A stretch of 64,000 nt of DNA, taken from assembly GCA_028279365.1 (NCBI GenBank), contig JANQNX010000014.1, positions 423,307 through 487,306 on the forward strand, read 5' to 3'. Positions within the stretch are counted from its first letter, which is position 1. Each line of letters starts with the position of its first letter. A program made the translations under genes and the position numbers. The notes beneath the pieces were generated by a model. That model was not told the DNA's origin. It worked only from the letters and a program-made list of their open reading frames with translations, and did no database searches. Below, piece after piece: positions 1 through 10,072 of this stretch. The DNA comes from Gammaproteobacteria bacterium (GTDB lineage Bacteria; Pseudomonadota; Gammaproteobacteria; Eutrophobiales; Eutrophobiaceae).

Positions 1-2
1 AT

Positions 3-233
3 AAGGTATTGCAACAGAACCTTTTCAAGTCGATTAACTTTCTGTTGGCAAAGCAACTAACGAAAAATAAAAAACAAAAGGTATTAGAAGAACTCCCGGT
101 TGCAATCCAGCATTTTTATAAAGACCGGCAATCTCGTATACCTTCCATCCTTAATCTGGGTGGGTATAAAGTGACATTACTTTGGATAATAGCGCTTGTG
201 CTGTTTTTTATCCCATTTTTATACCTGGCGTAA
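3..233 (+). CDS. Small membrane-anchored protein, 5' end outside window
   Basis: The frame is open to the left edge, so the true start may lie outside the window; TTG at 9 is the first start codon seen. The visible 74 residues are basic and hydrophilic (rich in Lys and Gln) and end in one strong hydrophobic segment of about 18 residues at the extreme C-terminus, which looks like a tail anchor. I do not recognise a family. The stop at 231 is followed by a hairpin that better serves the opposing katG gene. Confidence 0.4.
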   Translation, partial: KVLQQNLFKSINFLLAKQLTKNKKQKVLEELPVAIQHFYKDRQSRIPSILNLGGYKVTLLWIIALVLFFIPFLYLA

Positions 234-278
234 GTGCAGATGCCATTTTGGCATGGTTGATTTTTATCTATAGCTAAT

Positions 279-311
279 AAAAAACGGGCATTATCTTTTG
301 ATAATGCCCGT
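279..311 (-). terminator. Rho-independent terminator of katG
   Basis: An 11-bp perfect inverted repeat (284-294 with 301-311, arms ACGGGCATTAT/ATAATGCCCGT) encloses a 6-nt loop. Read on the minus strand the stem is followed directly by six T (plus-strand A-run 279-284). It lies 27 bp past the katG stop, so it ends the katG transcript. It lacks a T-run for plus-strand transcription. Confidence 0.85.
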
Positions 312-337
312 CTTGTCAGAACGAAATAGATTTCGTT

Positions 338-2599
338 TTATTTTGCAGCGACTTTATTACCAGGGGTGCCAACTGAATCAAAACGACCCAGATTCATCAC
401 CTTGGCCCAAGCTTGAGAGAAGTCATTAACAAATTTCTTGTCATCAGCTGCGTAGACTTGAGCCATATCACGTAGTTCTGATTGAGAACCGAAGATAAGG
501 TCAACAGGTGTAGCAGTGTACTTCAACTTATTGCTGCCACGAGCGTAACCTTCATAGACGCCAGCAAACTCGCTAGATGCTTTCCATTCGGTAGACATGT
601 CGAGTAAGTTAACGAAGAAGTCGTTGCTCAAAGTTCCAGGCTTGCTGGTCAATACACCATGTTTTTCGCCACCGAAGTTAGCGTTCATGGTGCGCATGCC
701 ACCCAACAGTACAGTCATTTCAGGTACCGTCAGAGTCAACAGGTCAGCTTTTTCAACCAGCATTTCGGTTGGCGTGCCATAGCTCATATCTGTGTAGTAG
801 TTACGGAACGCGTCTGCTTTCAGCTCTAACCATGCAAATGATTTCGCATCGGTGTTTTTCTGCGTTGCATCAGTACGGCCTGGGGTGAAATCAACATCAA
901 TGTTGTAACCTGCATCTTTGGCCGCTTTCTCAACAGCAGCATTACCGGCAATCACAATCGTGTCAGCCAATGAGACTTTTTTGCCGCCTTTAAGCGATTT
1001 GTTGAAATCCGCACGAACTTTTTCCAGGGTCTTGATGACCTTGTTCAGTTCTTTCGGGTTATTGACTGCCCAGTCTTTTTGTGGAGAGAGTGCGATACGT
1101 GCACCGTTGGTACCACCACGCATATCTGAACCACGATAACTTGCGGCAGAAGCCCATGCGGTTCTGATCAACTCAGGTACGCTTAATCCAGATTTCAGGA
1201 TGTTAGCTTCCAGTTTTTCAGCATCGTCGTGACTGATCAGTTTGTGATCAACGGCCGGAACAGGATCCTGCCAGATGAACGTTTCCTGTGGCACTTCTGG
1301 ACCAACGTAACGCGCTACTGGACCAAGATCACGGTGTGTCAATTTAAACCAGGCACGTGCAAATGCAGCGTCAAACTCTTTCGGGTTTTTCGAGAAACGC
1401 TCAGCGATCTTGCGAAAGCCAGGATCTTCCTTCAATGCCAGGTCAGTCGTGAACATGACTGGGGGGTTACGTTTACCTTTTACGTGTGCATCAGGCACAG
1501 CTTTTTGAGCTGATTCATCGGTAGGAATCCATAAATGGCCACCACCTGCGCTTTGATGTTTTTTCCATTCAAACTGGAACAAGTTTGCGAGGTATAAAAT
1601 AGACCATGCGGTTGGGGTCTGGGTCCAGGCACCTTCAAGACCACTGGTTACTGCATCTTCAGCTTTACCTTTACCGCATTTGTTTTTCCAGCCAAAGCCT
1701 TGTTTTTCAATGGAAGCAGCGGCAGGTTCAGCACCAACACAGTCTTTAGCAGAACGAGCGCCATGCGCTTTACCCAGCGTGTGGCCACCGGCAACCAGCG
1801 CCACAATTTCTTCATCATTCATCGCCATACGGCCAAATGACAAACGCATGTGTTTTGCTGCATCCAAAGGATCCATGTTACCGCCAGGGCCTTCAGGGTT
1901 AACGTAGATTAAACCCATCTGTACAGCAGCTAATGGAGATTCGAGTTTGCCACCTTTGAAGCGTTTGTCCGCAGCCAGCATTTGGGTTTCAGCACCCCAA
2001 TAAACTTCGTCGGCTTCCCAGTCGTCAACACGACCACCGGCAAAACCCAGGGTTTCAAAACCCATTGATTCCAGACCAACGTTACCAGCAAGGATAATCA
2101 GATCACCCCAGGAAACGCTACGGCCATATTTCAATTTGACTGGTTCCAGAATACGACGGGCTTTATCGAGGTTGGCGTTATCAGGCCAGCTGTTCAGCGG
2201 TTCGAAGCGTAATTGACCGCCTTCAGCACCACCACGACCGTCCATCGTACGATAGGTACCAGCTGCGTGCCATGCGGCACGGATCATCAAGCCACCGTAA
2301 TGGCCCCAATCCGCTGGCCACCAGTCTTTAGAAGTGGTTAATGCCTTTTCAATGTCAGCTTTTAGTTGTTTGTAATCAACCTTACTGAACGCTTCAGCGT
2401 AGTCGAAATCACCATAAGGATTGGAAGCCGGATCATGATCTCGTAATTTTTTCAGGCTTAATTTATCTGGCCACCAAAACTGGTTAGATGAGGTATCTGC
2501 AACAGCCTTTGCCATTCCCTCTGCATGAGAGGTCACGGGCGCAAGTGTTGCCACTGATACCGCGAGCGCAGTTATTAAAGAAGATGCTTGTTTAAGCAT
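338..2599 (-). CDS. katG: Catalase-peroxidase KatG with an export signal
   Basis: This bifunctional haem catalase-peroxidase degrades hydrogen peroxide. It has 753 residues with two fused peroxidase domains; only the N-terminal one keeps the haem site. Visible residues are the distal Arg107-Trp110-His111, the Met-Tyr-Trp adduct partners Trp110, Tyr232 and Met258, and the proximal His273; their spacing equals that of Mycobacterium KatG (Y229, M255, H270). The first 26 residues form a Sec-type signal peptide ending SHA before EG, so the enzyme should be periplasmic, as in the KatP-type subgroup, whereas most KatG are cytoplasmic. A strong AGGAGG lies at 2607-2612, seven bases before the ATG. 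oxyR lies just upstream on the same strand and a candidate OxyR site is at 2679-2715; a terminator follows at 279-311. Confidence 0.96.
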   Translation of the reverse strand: MLKQASSLITALAVSVATLAPVTSHAEGMAKAVADTSSNQFWWPDKLSLKKLRDHDPASNPYGDFDYAEAFSKVDYKQLKADIEKALTTSKDWWPADWGHYGGLMIRAAWHAAGTYRTMDGRGGAEGGQLRFEPLNSWPDNANLDKARRILEPVKLKYGRSVSWGDLIILAGNVGLESMGFETLGFAGGRVDDWEADEVYWGAETQMLAADKRFKGGKLESPLAAVQMGLIYVNPEGPGGNMDPLDAAKHMRLSFGRMAMNDEEIVALVAGGHTLGKAHGARSAKDCVGAEPAAASIEKQGFGWKNKCGKGKAEDAVTSGLEGAWTQTPTAWSILYLANLFQFEWKKHQSAGGGHLWIPTDESAQKAVPDAHVKGKRNPPVMFTTDLALKEDPGFRKIAERFSKNPKEFDAAFARAWFKLTHRDLGPVARYVGPEVPQETFIWQDPVPAVDHKLISHDDAEKLEANILKSGLSVPELIRTAWASAASYRGSDMRGGTNGARIALSPQKDWAVNNPKELNKVIKTLEKVRADFNKSLKGGKKVSLADTIVIAGNAAVEKAAKDAGYNIDVDFTPGRTDATQKNTDAKSFAWLELKADAFRNYYTDMSYGTPTEMLVEKADLLTLTVPEMTVLLGGMRTMNANFGGEKHGVLTSKPGTLSNDFFVNLLDMSTEWKASSEFAGVYEGYARGSNKLKYTATPVDLIFGSQSELRDMAQVYAADDKKFVNDFSQAWAKVMNLGRFDSVGTPGNKVAAK

Positions 2600-2678
2600 G
2601 TCATATCCTCCTGTTTAAGTTATAAATTTAGTACAAATTCTCAAGAGCTAACATAGATGCGGGTGTCCTCACGATCCA

Positions 2679-2715
2679 ATTGATTCTATGTATAGTGTAA
2701 ATAGGCAAATTCTAT
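2679..2715 (-). promoter_or_regulatory. Candidate OxyR binding site upstream of katG
   Basis: The OxyR consensus is four half-sites at 11-bp steps, ATAG-N7-CTAT-N7-ATAG-N7-CTAT. Here 2701-2715 is an exact ATAG-N7-CTAT, and the two half-sites predicted on its left, GTAT at 2690 and ATTG at 2679, each match three of four bases. The site is about 80-116 bp before the katG ATG. Identification is by consensus and by the neighbouring oxyR gene. I see no confident -10/-35 pair nearby. Confidence 0.45.
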
Positions 2716-2817
2716 TCCAGCTCTCGCAATGCAACATTTTAGCTATTTTACTGAGCGTACCGGGCGCGCGGGTTTGGTTCGGAAAAATTGATAGTTAAGC
2801 AATGTAACTGACTGATT

Positions 2818-3702
2818 TTAAGCTGCAATTGTTGCCAGTGATTCAAGACTATGTGCCAATTCCTTGACTAAGCTGAGCTTGGTCGAGCTGTTGTTTGACA
2901 CCATGGCGACAGTGCGAGCGGGGATGGCGCCAACAAATGGAATGTACGCAAGATCGTCACGTTTTCGGATAGTCACCGCCGGGACCAGCGCAATGCCGAG
3001 TTTGCTAGCCACCATTTCTTGCAGTGTTTCCAGGCTGGTGGCTGCAAAATCACGAGGTTTTTCCTGAAATTCCATGTTACAAATGGATGTGAATTGTTCG
3101 CGAATACAGTGCCCTTTTTCCAGCAGTAAAATATCCTGGTTTTTCAAATCGGAGCAGCTGATGGCCTGCTTGCGGGAAAGGGGGTGTTCCTGATGTGCGC
3201 ACAACATAAACGGTTCGGTAAACAGCGGATGAATATTGATGCTGTCCCCGGTCACAGGCAACGAAAGCAGGGATGCATCAATTTGCCCCTGTTTGAGCAT
3301 ACTCATCAGTATCTGGTATTTCTCCTCCGAGAAACTGAGCGTCAGATTCGGATAATGCTCATGTAACAGTGAAATGATACGAGGCATATAGTAAGGAGCC
3401 AGAGTTGGACATACGCCAAGGCGTAACTCTTGCTCGATCGAATCGTCCTTGGCCCGTGCCAAATCATACATGGCTTCCACCTCTTTCAGGATCAGCCGGG
3501 CGCGATTAACCAATTCCCGACCAAGGGCGGTGCAGGTTATCCCTGTGCCTTTGCGATCGAATATCCTACAATTCAGCAGTTTCTCAACTTTGTGGACCTG
3601 GGTACTCAAGGTCGGCTGGCTGACGCTGCAAAGTTCGGCGGCACGAGTAAAATTTCCCGCATCGGCTACCGTAACAATATATTTAATGTCTCTGATATTC
3701 AT
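2818..3702 (-). CDS. oxyR: Hydrogen-peroxide-sensing regulator OxyR
   Basis: This LysR-type regulator has an N-terminal helix-turn-helix (residues 1-60, SQPTLSTQ core) and a periplasmic-binding-like sensor domain. The redox switch is visible as GHCIREQFTSIC. Started at the ATG at 3702 (MNIRD), the two cysteines are C199 and C208, exactly the E. coli numbering; this is why I reject the TTG one codon earlier. On the minus strand it precedes katG by about 218 bp and most likely activates it when peroxide oxidises C199-C208. Confidence 0.93.
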   Translation of the reverse strand: MNIRDIKYIVTVADAGNFTRAAELCSVSQPTLSTQVHKVEKLLNCRIFDRKGTGITCTALGRELVNRARLILKEVEAMYDLARAKDDSIEQELRLGVCPTLAPYYMPRIISLLHEHYPNLTLSFSEEKYQILMSMLKQGQIDASLLSLPVTGDSINIHPLFTEPFMLCAHQEHPLSRKQAISCSDLKNQDILLLEKGHCIREQFTSICNMEFQEKPRDFAATSLETLQEMVASKLGIALVPAVTIRKRDDLAYIPFVGAIPARTVAMVSNNSSTKLSLVKELAHSLESLATIAA

Positions 3703-3935
3703 CAATAATGATATTTAGCAATCTTACATTTAATGTATAGTGATTTTGGATGCTGCATTGTCGTGACTCTGGCAGTTCGAGTCTAATTTAAATAATCTAA
3801 CTGAGTTATAGGCGAAAGTTATCAAGCCCGGTCGGATTGACCTGATTTCACCTACTTTTCACGATCCACTCACGCAGTGATCATTTGGTTTTTACTATCG
3901 TCAAATTTTATTAACAGTCTCAGTTATTGATATTG

Positions 3936-4457
3936 ATGTATCGTTATTTATTGATTGCTCTCGTTTTTACTGTTGGTGCGTGCAGTGTTATGCCGGAAAA
4001 AAACCTGGATACGGTTGATTATGTGGATATCGAACGCTTTATGGGCGATTGGTATGTCATTGCAAATATTCCGACGTTCATAGAGAAAGATGCCTACAAT
4101 GCAATTGAATCTTACCAATTAAACGAATCAGGAAACATCGATACGACCTTCAGTTTTAATGCGGGCGGCTTTGATGGCGAGAGAAAGGTGTATCATCCCA
4201 CCGGCTTTATTAAAGATAATCAGACTAATAGTGTCTGGGAGATGCAATTCATCTGGCCGTTTAAAGCAGATTATCGCATCGTTTATTTGAATGATGATTA
4301 TTCTGTGACGGTAATCGGAAGAAACAAACGTGATTACGTCTGGATTATGGCGAGAGCACCGGAAATTAATCCCGAGCTTTATACGGAACTCATCCAGTTC
4401 CTCAAAGACGAAGCTTATGACACTTCAAAAATTCAAAAAGTCCCACAAAAATGGTAG
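3936..4457 (+). CDS. blc: Outer-membrane lipocalin lipoprotein (Blc type)
   Basis: This is a bacterial lipocalin of 173 residues. The start is taken at ATG 3936, giving a short lipoprotein signal whose lipobox ends VGAC with Cys16 as the lipidated residue; TTG at 3927 would only lengthen the N-region. The family signature Gly-x-Trp is seen as FMGDWYVIANIP, followed by the beta-barrel strands and a closing C-terminal helix. Family members bind fatty acids or lysophospholipids and help maintain membranes under stress. It stands alone, convergent with the DUF454 gene. There is no strong ribosome site. Confidence 0.82.
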   Translation: MYRYLLIALVFTVGACSVMPEKNLDTVDYVDIERFMGDWYVIANIPTFIEKDAYNAIESYQLNESGNIDTTFSFNAGGFDGERKVYHPTGFIKDNQTNSVWEMQFIWPFKADYRIVYLNDDYSVTVIGRNKRDYVWIMARAPEINPELYTELIQFLKDEAYDTSKIQKVPQKW

Positions 4458-4537
4458 ACCGCTCAGGGTCACGTATTACCAGTAATTTACTCTCTCAGAA
4501 TTCTTTTGGCGAGCTCGTTTGGTAAACAGTTAATACG

Positions 4538-4969
4538 TTAGATCATATTGTTAATCGTTTTCACGGAACCGTTGGACGTTAGCTCGATGTTGATGTGTTC
4601 CGGTTTGCAGTTGATATAGACAAGCAACGCAAGCATCCCTGTGCCAAAACACAACGAAAATAGTGAGGCATAACCGACTATCAATATGGTGATAATGGAT
4701 GTCAGTAACACAACGCCAGTTATTGTGTATTTTGTTTTTCTACTGATGACACGGTATTCGATCCAGTCACGGATGCTCGGACCAAATCTGGGATGATTTA
4801 ATATTTGCTCACTCTTTGCTGGATTTGATCTGGCAAAGGCCCAAACGGCGATAATGAGAAAGCAGGTGGTTGGCATAACAGGAAGAAAAATACCAATGAC
4901 GCCGAGCGCCAGTGCAAGATAACCCAGCACGCAGTAACAGGCCTGTTTCGCTAACATTCTATTTGGCAT
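4538..4969 (-). CDS. DUF454 (YbaN-like) inner-membrane protein
   Basis: This 143-residue protein has the DUF454 signature: a first hydrophobic segment with GIFLPVMPTT, then AFARSNP and the HPRFGPSIRDW block, then a pair of further membrane segments. The function of the family is unknown. It is divergent from nuoA, with the intervening 246 bp (4970-5215) acting as shared promoter space. Confidence 0.8.
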   Translation of the reverse strand: MPNRMLAKQACYCVLGYLALALGVIGIFLPVMPTTCFLIIAVWAFARSNPAKSEQILNHPRFGPSIRDWIEYRVISRKTKYTITGVVLLTSIITILIVGYASLFSLCFGTGMLALLVYINCKPEHINIELTSNGSVKTINNMI

Positions 4970-5167
4970 TTATCTTTTACTCTCAACGCTATCAAATAGT
5001 TATATTCCTGATGGAGTAACGGCCGGATTCGTTAAAACTTTATGCTATTGGACAATTTTCCGTGCTTTCTGAAATCAGTTAATGCGATCTGTCAGCTGTA
5101 ACCACAATGTAATTGTTTTATTCTGGAAAACATGCGATTTTTGCGTGCTTGAATAGGCAGTTGTTAG

Positions 5168-5173
5168 TATACT
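5168..5173 (+). promoter_or_regulatory. Candidate -10 box of the nuo operon
   Basis: TATACT lies 43 bp before the nuoA start in AT-rich DNA. The -35 region at 16-18 bp spacing is poor, so this is only a candidate. No other recognisable element was seen between 4970 and 5215. Confidence 0.25.
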
Positions 5174-5215
5174 TCTTGCATAAATATCAAGGATATTGAT
5201 CATTTATTTGTAACC

Positions 5216-5584
5216 ATGTTGACTAATTATTTCCCAATACTCGTATTTACTCTGGTCGGGCTTGCGTTAGGTGTCATTCTCATGTCACTGGGTTTGCTGC
5301 TCGGTAAGTTGATGGGCCATGCACGGGCTGACTCCGAAAAACAATCGCCTTATGAATGTGGCTTCGAGGCGTTTGAAGATGCGCGTATGAAATTTGATGT
5401 CCGTTATTATCTGGTTGCAATTTTGTTTATTATTTTTGATCTGGAAATTGCATTCCTGTTTCCCTGGGCCGTCGCATTAGATGGAATAGGTATGGCCGGC
5501 TTTTGGGCCATGATGATATTTCTGGGTGTGTTGGTGGTGGGTTTTATCTACGAATGGCGCAAAGGCGCGCTGGAGTGGGAGTAG
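5216..5584 (+). CDS. nuoA: NADH-quinone oxidoreductase subunit A
   Basis: This small membrane subunit of complex I has 122 residues and three transmembrane helices, with the conserved loop [10 protein letters not shown] between helices 1 and 2 and acidic residues in helix 2 ([11 protein letters not shown]). It belongs to the junction of the membrane arm and the quinone module. It is the first gene of the 14-gene operon; nuoB follows 5 bp later. Confidence 0.96.
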   Translation: MLTNYFPILVFTLVGLALGVILMSLGLLLGKLMGHARADSEKQSPYECGFEAFEDARMKFDVRYYLVAILFIIFDLEIAFLFPWAVALDGIGMAGFWAMMIFLGVLVVGFIYEWRKGALEWE

Positions 5585-5589
5585 TTTCG

Positions 5590-6069
5590 ATGGGAGCTGA
5601 AGAAAAGATTCACGAACAGGGAATTGTCACGACCAGTGTTGATAATCTGGTGAACTGGGCTAGAACCGGTTCAATGTGGCCAATGACATTCGGCCTTGCC
5701 TGTTGCGCCGTTGAGATGATGCATGCCGGCGCGTCACGCTACGACCTTGACCGCTTTGGTATCGTTTTTCGTCCTAGCCCGAGACAATCTGATGTCATGA
5801 TTGTTGCCGGAACGCTGGTCAACAAAATGGCCCCGGCACTGCGTAAAGTCTACGACCAGATGTCTGAACCGCGTTGGGTTATTTCGATGGGCTCTTGTGC
5901 TAACGGCGGTGGTTACTATCATTATTCCTATGCTGTAGTCAGAGGTTGTGACCGTATCGTGCCCGTCGATGTCTATGTCCCCGGGTGTCCGCCAACTGCC
6001 GAAGCTTTGTTGTATGGAATCATTCAACTACAGAAGAAGATCCGGCGCACTAACACCATCGCTCGTTAA
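5590..6069 (+). CDS. nuoB: NADH-quinone oxidoreductase subunit B (cluster N2)
   Basis: This is the complex I subunit carrying the terminal [4Fe-4S] cluster N2, which passes electrons to quinone. The ligands are the tandem Cys38-Cys39, Cys103 (GSC) and Cys133 (PGCPP). The start is placed at ATG 5590 (MGAEEKI), just after the nuoA stop, giving 159 residues; the longer frame reading back to 5503 overlaps nuoA and has no family match. Confidence 0.96.
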   Translation: MGAEEKIHEQGIVTTSVDNLVNWARTGSMWPMTFGLACCAVEMMHAGASRYDLDRFGIVFRPSPRQSDVMIVAGTLVNKMAPALRKVYDQMSEPRWVISMGSCANGGGYYHYSYAVVRGCDRIVPVDVYVPGCPPTAEALLYGIIQLQKKIRRTNTIAR

Positions 6070-6086
6070 TTAATACTGAATACTTT

Positions 6087-6773
6087 ATGACGGAAACTAG
6101 CGCCAGTCTCGCGACTAAACTGGAAGAAAAATTCAGCGATGAACTGAACGATTGCATCAACGAACGCGATCAAGTCACTATTGTTATTCCCAGAGAGAAT
6201 CTATTGAGCGTCGCAAAAACCTTACGCGATGATTCGCAGTTTCAATTTGCACAACTTTCCGATTTATGTGGTGTTGATTATTCCAGTTATGGACTTGGTG
6301 ACTGGGCAACGACAGAAACAACGTCAACTGGCTTCAGTCGTGGTCGCGATCAAAACCAATCAAACACTACATCATCAGATAAACGTTTTGCCGTGGTCTA
6401 TCACTTATTATCACTGCATTATAATTTACGATTACGTGTCAGATGTTATGTCGATGCTGATCTCCCACGCATCGATTCCGTTACCTCAATCTGGGCCTCG
6501 GCAGACTGGTATGAACGCGAGGCGTTTGATTTATTCGGTATCTTATTTGATAACCATCCTGACCTGCGTCGCATCCTGACCGATTACGGTTTTATCGGTC
6601 ATCCATTTCGTAAAGACTTTCCATTGGAAGGTAATGTTGAGGTTCGTTATGACCCGGACAAACAGCGTGTCGTCTATCAACCGGTGACCATCACTAATCG
6701 TGTACTGGTTCCAAGAGTGGTGCGTGATGATAATCGTTATGTACAACCACAGGAGCAACAGTCCGATGCCTGA
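6087..6773 (+). CDS. nuoC: NADH-quinone oxidoreductase subunit C
   Basis: This 30-kDa-type peripheral subunit of complex I has 228 residues. The conserved core [14 protein letters not shown]...[13 protein letters not shown] (residues about 136-173) identifies it. It is a separate gene, not fused to nuoD as in enterics. Residues about 72-93 form a Ser/Thr/Asn-rich insertion relative to the conserved core. Its last codons overlap the nuoD start by 8 bp. Confidence 0.95.
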   Translation: MTETSASLATKLEEKFSDELNDCINERDQVTIVIPRENLLSVAKTLRDDSQFQFAQLSDLCGVDYSSYGLGDWATTETTSTGFSRGRDQNQSNTTSSDKRFAVVYHLLSLHYNLRLRVRCYVDADLPRIDSVTSIWASADWYEREAFDLFGILFDNHPDLRRILTDYGFIGHPFRKDFPLEGNVEVRYDPDKQRVVYQPVTITNRVLVPRVVRDDNRYVQPQEQQSDA

Positions 6774-8019
6774 GATTCGTAACATGACGATGAACTTCGG
6801 GCCGCAACATCCGGCAGCGCATGGTGTGTTGCGTCTGGTGCTGGAGATGGATGGCGAAGTGATTGAACGTGCCGACCCGCATATTGGTTTATTACATCGG
6901 GGTACCGAAAAGCTGGCCGAGAGTAAGCCGTTTAATCAAAGCATTGGTTATATGGATCGTCTCGACTATGTGTCGATGATGTGTAACGAGCATGCTTATG
7001 TGATGGCGATTGAGAAACTGCTCGGTATCGAAGCGCCGGAACGCGCGCAATATATAAGAGTGATGTATGCCGAAATCACGCGCATACTGAATCATTTAAT
7101 GTGGCTGGGGGCGCACGGGCTTGATATCGGCGCGATGACTATCTTTTTGTATTGCTTTCGTGAACGTGAAGACCTGATGGATTGTTACGAGGCGGTATCG
7201 GGTACGCGCATGCATGCGACCTATTATCGTCCGGGCGGGGTGTACCGTGATTTACCTGGCATTATGCCGAAATACGAGGCTTCCAAGTGGCACAGCCAGG
7301 AGGAAGTGGACCGACTGAATGAGAATCGACAGGGTTCATTACTCGACTTTATTGAATCGTTTACTCAGCGCTTTCCTGCATGTATTGATGAATATGAAAC
7401 ACTGCTAACGGACAATCGTATCTGGAAACAACGCACGGTGGGTGTTGCCGAAGTGACTCCTGAGCGAGCGTTACAACTTGGTTTCACCGGCCCGATGTTG
7501 CGAGGTTCCGGTATTGAATGGGATTTGCGTAAAAAGCAGCCTTACGACATTTACGACAAGATCGATTTTGATATTCCCATTGGGACGAATGGTGATTGTT
7601 ATGATCGCTATCTGGTCAGGGTCGAGGAAATGCGCCAGTCGAATCGGATTATCGAGCAGTGTGTTGAGTGGCTAAGGAACAACCCGGGTCCGGTCATGAT
7701 TGATGATCACAAATTGTCGCCGCCCAGACGTGAAGAAATGAAAGACGATATGGAATCATTGATTCACCATTTCAAACTCTTCACTGAAGGTTATTGTGTG
7801 CCGGAAGGAGAAGTCTATTCTGCGGTGGAACATCCGAAAGGAGAGTTTGGTATATATCTGGTTTCTGATGGTGCCAATAAGCCTTACCGCATCAAGATTC
7901 GGGCGCCGGGTTTTGCTCACTTGGCCGCAATGAACGAAATGGTTAAAGGACATATGTTAGCTGATGTGGTAGCCGTGATAGGCACACAGGACATAGTCTT
8001 TGGTGAGATAGACCGATGA
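6766..8019 (+). CDS. nuoD: NADH-quinone oxidoreductase subunit D
   Basis: This 49-kDa-type subunit forms the quinone-binding cavity with NuoB. It has 417 residues, the usual length. It opens with [23 protein letters not shown], where the GPQHPAAHG loop lines the quinone site. The start ATG 6766 has AGGAG at 6751 and overlaps the nuoC stop; a reading back to 6700 is spurious. It is followed by an unusual 207-bp non-coding gap before nuoE. Confidence 0.96.
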   Translation: MPEIRNMTMNFGPQHPAAHGVLRLVLEMDGEVIERADPHIGLLHRGTEKLAESKPFNQSIGYMDRLDYVSMMCNEHAYVMAIEKLLGIEAPERAQYIRVMYAEITRILNHLMWLGAHGLDIGAMTIFLYCFREREDLMDCYEAVSGTRMHATYYRPGGVYRDLPGIMPKYEASKWHSQEEVDRLNENRQGSLLDFIESFTQRFPACIDEYETLLTDNRIWKQRTVGVAEVTPERALQLGFTGPMLRGSGIEWDLRKKQPYDIYDKIDFDIPIGTNGDCYDRYLVRVEEMRQSNRIIEQCVEWLRNNPGPVMIDDHKLSPPRREEMKDDMESLIHHFKLFTEGYCVPEGEVYSAVEHPKGEFGIYLVSDGANKPYRIKIRAPGFAHLAAMNEMVKGHMLADVVAVIGTQDIVFGEIDR

Positions 8020-8020
8020 A

Positions 8021-8141
8021 AGACTTCGTCTTTTACTTTAATAATTCGTTGCCGCGCAATTTTCGAATGCTCATGTATTTTACATACACTGCGCTTCTAA
8101 AAATGCTTGTGCCTCGTCTAAAAGCAAAAGTCTCGTTTTTT
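8021..8141 (+). repeat. Long imperfect palindrome between nuoD and nuoE, possible attenuator
   Basis: This is non-coding DNA inside an otherwise tightly packed operon. The centre is ATGTA-TTT-TACAT at about 8073-8085. The arms pair imperfectly outward: TTTTCGAA with TTCTAAAAA, CTTTTACTTT (8030-8039) with AAAGCAAAAG (8121-8130), and AGACT (8021) with AGTCT (8129). The right arm is followed by T-runs at 8136-8141 and 8144-8148, as in a terminator or attenuator. It could equally be a dispersed palindromic repeat element; only one copy is in the window. The remaining 8149-8226 shows nothing further. Confidence 0.55.
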
Positions 8142-8226
8142 AGTTTTTGATTATGGTTATGAAAATAAAATTCGTCTTGAATGAAATGACTTGTACTAAT
8201 CGATCAAGTTAAAGAATTTAGAAAGA

Positions 8227-8724
8227 ATGAGCGAAATAAAAGAACAGGTGCTTACACAGCATACGATCGAGGAGATCGATAAATGGCTGAAGAAATACCC
8301 GGAAGACAGAAAGCAGTCAGCCGTACTTGCTGCACTTCGAGAAGCACAGCATCAGAATCATGGGTATTTAACGACGGAGCTGATGGACGCTGTTGCCGAT
8401 TATCTGGATATGCCAAAGATTGCGGTTTATGAAGTGGCGTCATTTTATTCGATGCTGGAAACCGAACCGGTAGGACGACACAGCATTTCTGTTTGTACCA
8501 ATATCTCTTGCATGTTGATGGGCTCTGATGAAATCGTTGCGCATATTGAAAAGAAACTGGGTATTAAACTTGGTGAATCCACCAAGGATGGCCGGTTCCA
8601 TATGAAATGCGAAGAGGAGTGTTTGGCGGCCTGTTGTGGTGGCCCAATGATGATGGTGGATCATGTTTATTATGAAAATCTGACGCCGGAAAAGGTGGAC
8701 GAGATTCTGGATGCTTTGGATTAG
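8227..8724 (+). CDS. nuoE: NADH-quinone oxidoreductase subunit E
   Basis: This 24-kDa-type thioredoxin-like subunit carries the [2Fe-2S] cluster N1a. The ligands Cys90-x4-Cys95 and Cys132-x3-Cys136 are in place. It has 165 residues. The N-terminal helical bundle contains the ASFYSML motif. It forms the NADH dehydrogenase module with NuoF and NuoG; nuoF starts 5 bp downstream. Confidence 0.96.
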   Translation: MSEIKEQVLTQHTIEEIDKWLKKYPEDRKQSAVLAALREAQHQNHGYLTTELMDAVADYLDMPKIAVYEVASFYSMLETEPVGRHSISVCTNISCMLMGSDEIVAHIEKKLGIKLGESTKDGRFHMKCEEECLAACCGGPMMMVDHVYYENLTPEKVDEILDALD

Positions 8725-8729
8725 TAACG

Positions 8730-10034
8730 ATGGAAATCAATAATATTTGTTATGCAACGCTCAAATTTGATGAGCCGTGGACGTTTGAAAATTACGTCAG
8801 TGTTGGTGGCTATGATGCGTTAAAGAAAATTATTAATGAAAAAATGACCCAGGATCAGGTGATTGAAGAGGTCAAGAATTCTGGTCTCCGTGGTCGTGGC
8901 GGTGCCGGATTTCCGACTGGATTGAAATGGAGCTTTATGCCGAAATCTGCGCCCGGTCAAAAATATATTGTATGTAATTCCGATGAGAGTGAACCTGGTA
9001 CCTGTAAAGACCGGGACATATTACGTTTTAATCCGCACTCTGTTGTTGAAGGTATGGCGATTGCCTGTTACGCGACAGGGTCAAGCGCGGCCTATAACTA
9101 CATTCGCGGTGAGTTTATGGATGAGCCATTCATTCGTTTTGAAGCCGCGCTGAAAGAAGCCTACGACAATAATTTACTTGGTCAGAACATACTCGGTAGT
9201 GATGTGAGTATTGATGTTTATGCTTCGCTTGGTGCCGGTGCCTATATCTGTGGTGAAGAGACAGCGCTGTTGGAATCTTTGGAAGGCAAAAAAGGCCAGC
9301 CACGATTTAAACCACCATTTCCTGCTAACTTTGGTTTGTATGGAAAACCCACAACGATAAACAACACTGAAAGCTATGCCTCTGTACCTAGCATTATTCG
9401 TAATGGTGGTCTTTGGTTTGCCGAAAAAGGTGTTGCCAATAGCGGTGGTATGAAATGCTTTTCTGTTAGTGGCCACGTTAATAACCCGGGTAACTTTGAG
9501 ATTCCCCTCGGCACGCCATTTTCCAAGCTGCTGGAAATGGCCGGCGGTGTAAGAAATGGCCGCGGACTAAAGGCCGTGATTCCTGGAGGGAGTTCCTGCC
9601 CTGTTGTCAGGGGTGATGTGATGATGGAAACCAATATGGATTATGATTCGATTGCCAAGGCTGGTTCGATGTTAGGTTCAGGTGGTTTGATAGTGATGGA
9701 CGATACAACTTGTATGGTGAGTGCCCTTGAACGGATATCCCGATTTTATTATTCCGAGTCTTGTGGCCAATGTACGCCTTGTCGCGAAGGGACGGGCTGG
9801 TTATATCGAGTCATCAAACGTATTAGAGAAGGTAAGGGTGAGCAAGGCGACCTGGATAAACTGGATGATGTTGCCAGTAAAATAGAAGGTAGAACCATCT
9901 GTGCCTTTGGTGATGCAGCAGCCTGGCCGGTACGCAGTTTTGTCAAACAGTTCCGCGAAGAATTTCAATATCTGATTGATCATAAACGTTCCATGGTCAG
10001 TGCCGGTAACCGTCGAGAACCTGAGGCGGCCTAG
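8730..10034 (+). CDS. nuoF: NADH-quinone oxidoreductase subunit F (NADH/FMN site)
   Basis: This is the 51-kDa-type subunit that binds NADH and FMN and carries [4Fe-4S] cluster N3. The glycine-rich nucleotide motif [10 protein letters not shown] is at residues 55-64 and a second motif [13 protein letters not shown] is near 168. The cluster ligands are Cys345, Cys348 and Cys351 (ESCGQCTPC) with Cys391. It has 434 residues. Confidence 0.97.
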   Translation: MEINNICYATLKFDEPWTFENYVSVGGYDALKKIINEKMTQDQVIEEVKNSGLRGRGGAGFPTGLKWSFMPKSAPGQKYIVCNSDESEPGTCKDRDILRFNPHSVVEGMAIACYATGSSAAYNYIRGEFMDEPFIRFEAALKEAYDNNLLGQNILGSDVSIDVYASLGAGAYICGEETALLESLEGKKGQPRFKPPFPANFGLYGKPTTINNTESYASVPSIIRNGGLWFAEKGVANSGGMKCFSVSGHVNNPGNFEIPLGTPFSKLLEMAGGVRNGRGLKAVIPGGSSCPVVRGDVMMETNMDYDSIAKAGSMLGSGGLIVMDDTTCMVSALERISRFYYSESCGQCTPCREGTGWLYRVIKRIREGKGEQGDLDKLDDVASKIEGRTICAFGDAAAWPVRSFVKQFREEFQYLIDHKRSMVSAGNRREPEAA

Positions 10035-10072
10035 GTCATTGTGGTTAATCCAATTAGTAATGAGTAATACAG

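Noticed and set aside
5503..5589. N-terminal extension of nuoB reaching into nuoA
   Set aside because: Out of frame with nuoA and without family similarity; ATG 5590 gives the normal NuoB start.
6700..6765. Extended nuoD start inside nuoC
   Set aside because: The added residues do not resemble NuoD; ATG 6766 has AGGAG upstream and yields the usual 417 residues.
8021..8141. Palindrome as a tRNA or CRISPR repeat
   Set aside because: No cloverleaf, no CCA end, and no repeated spacer structure.
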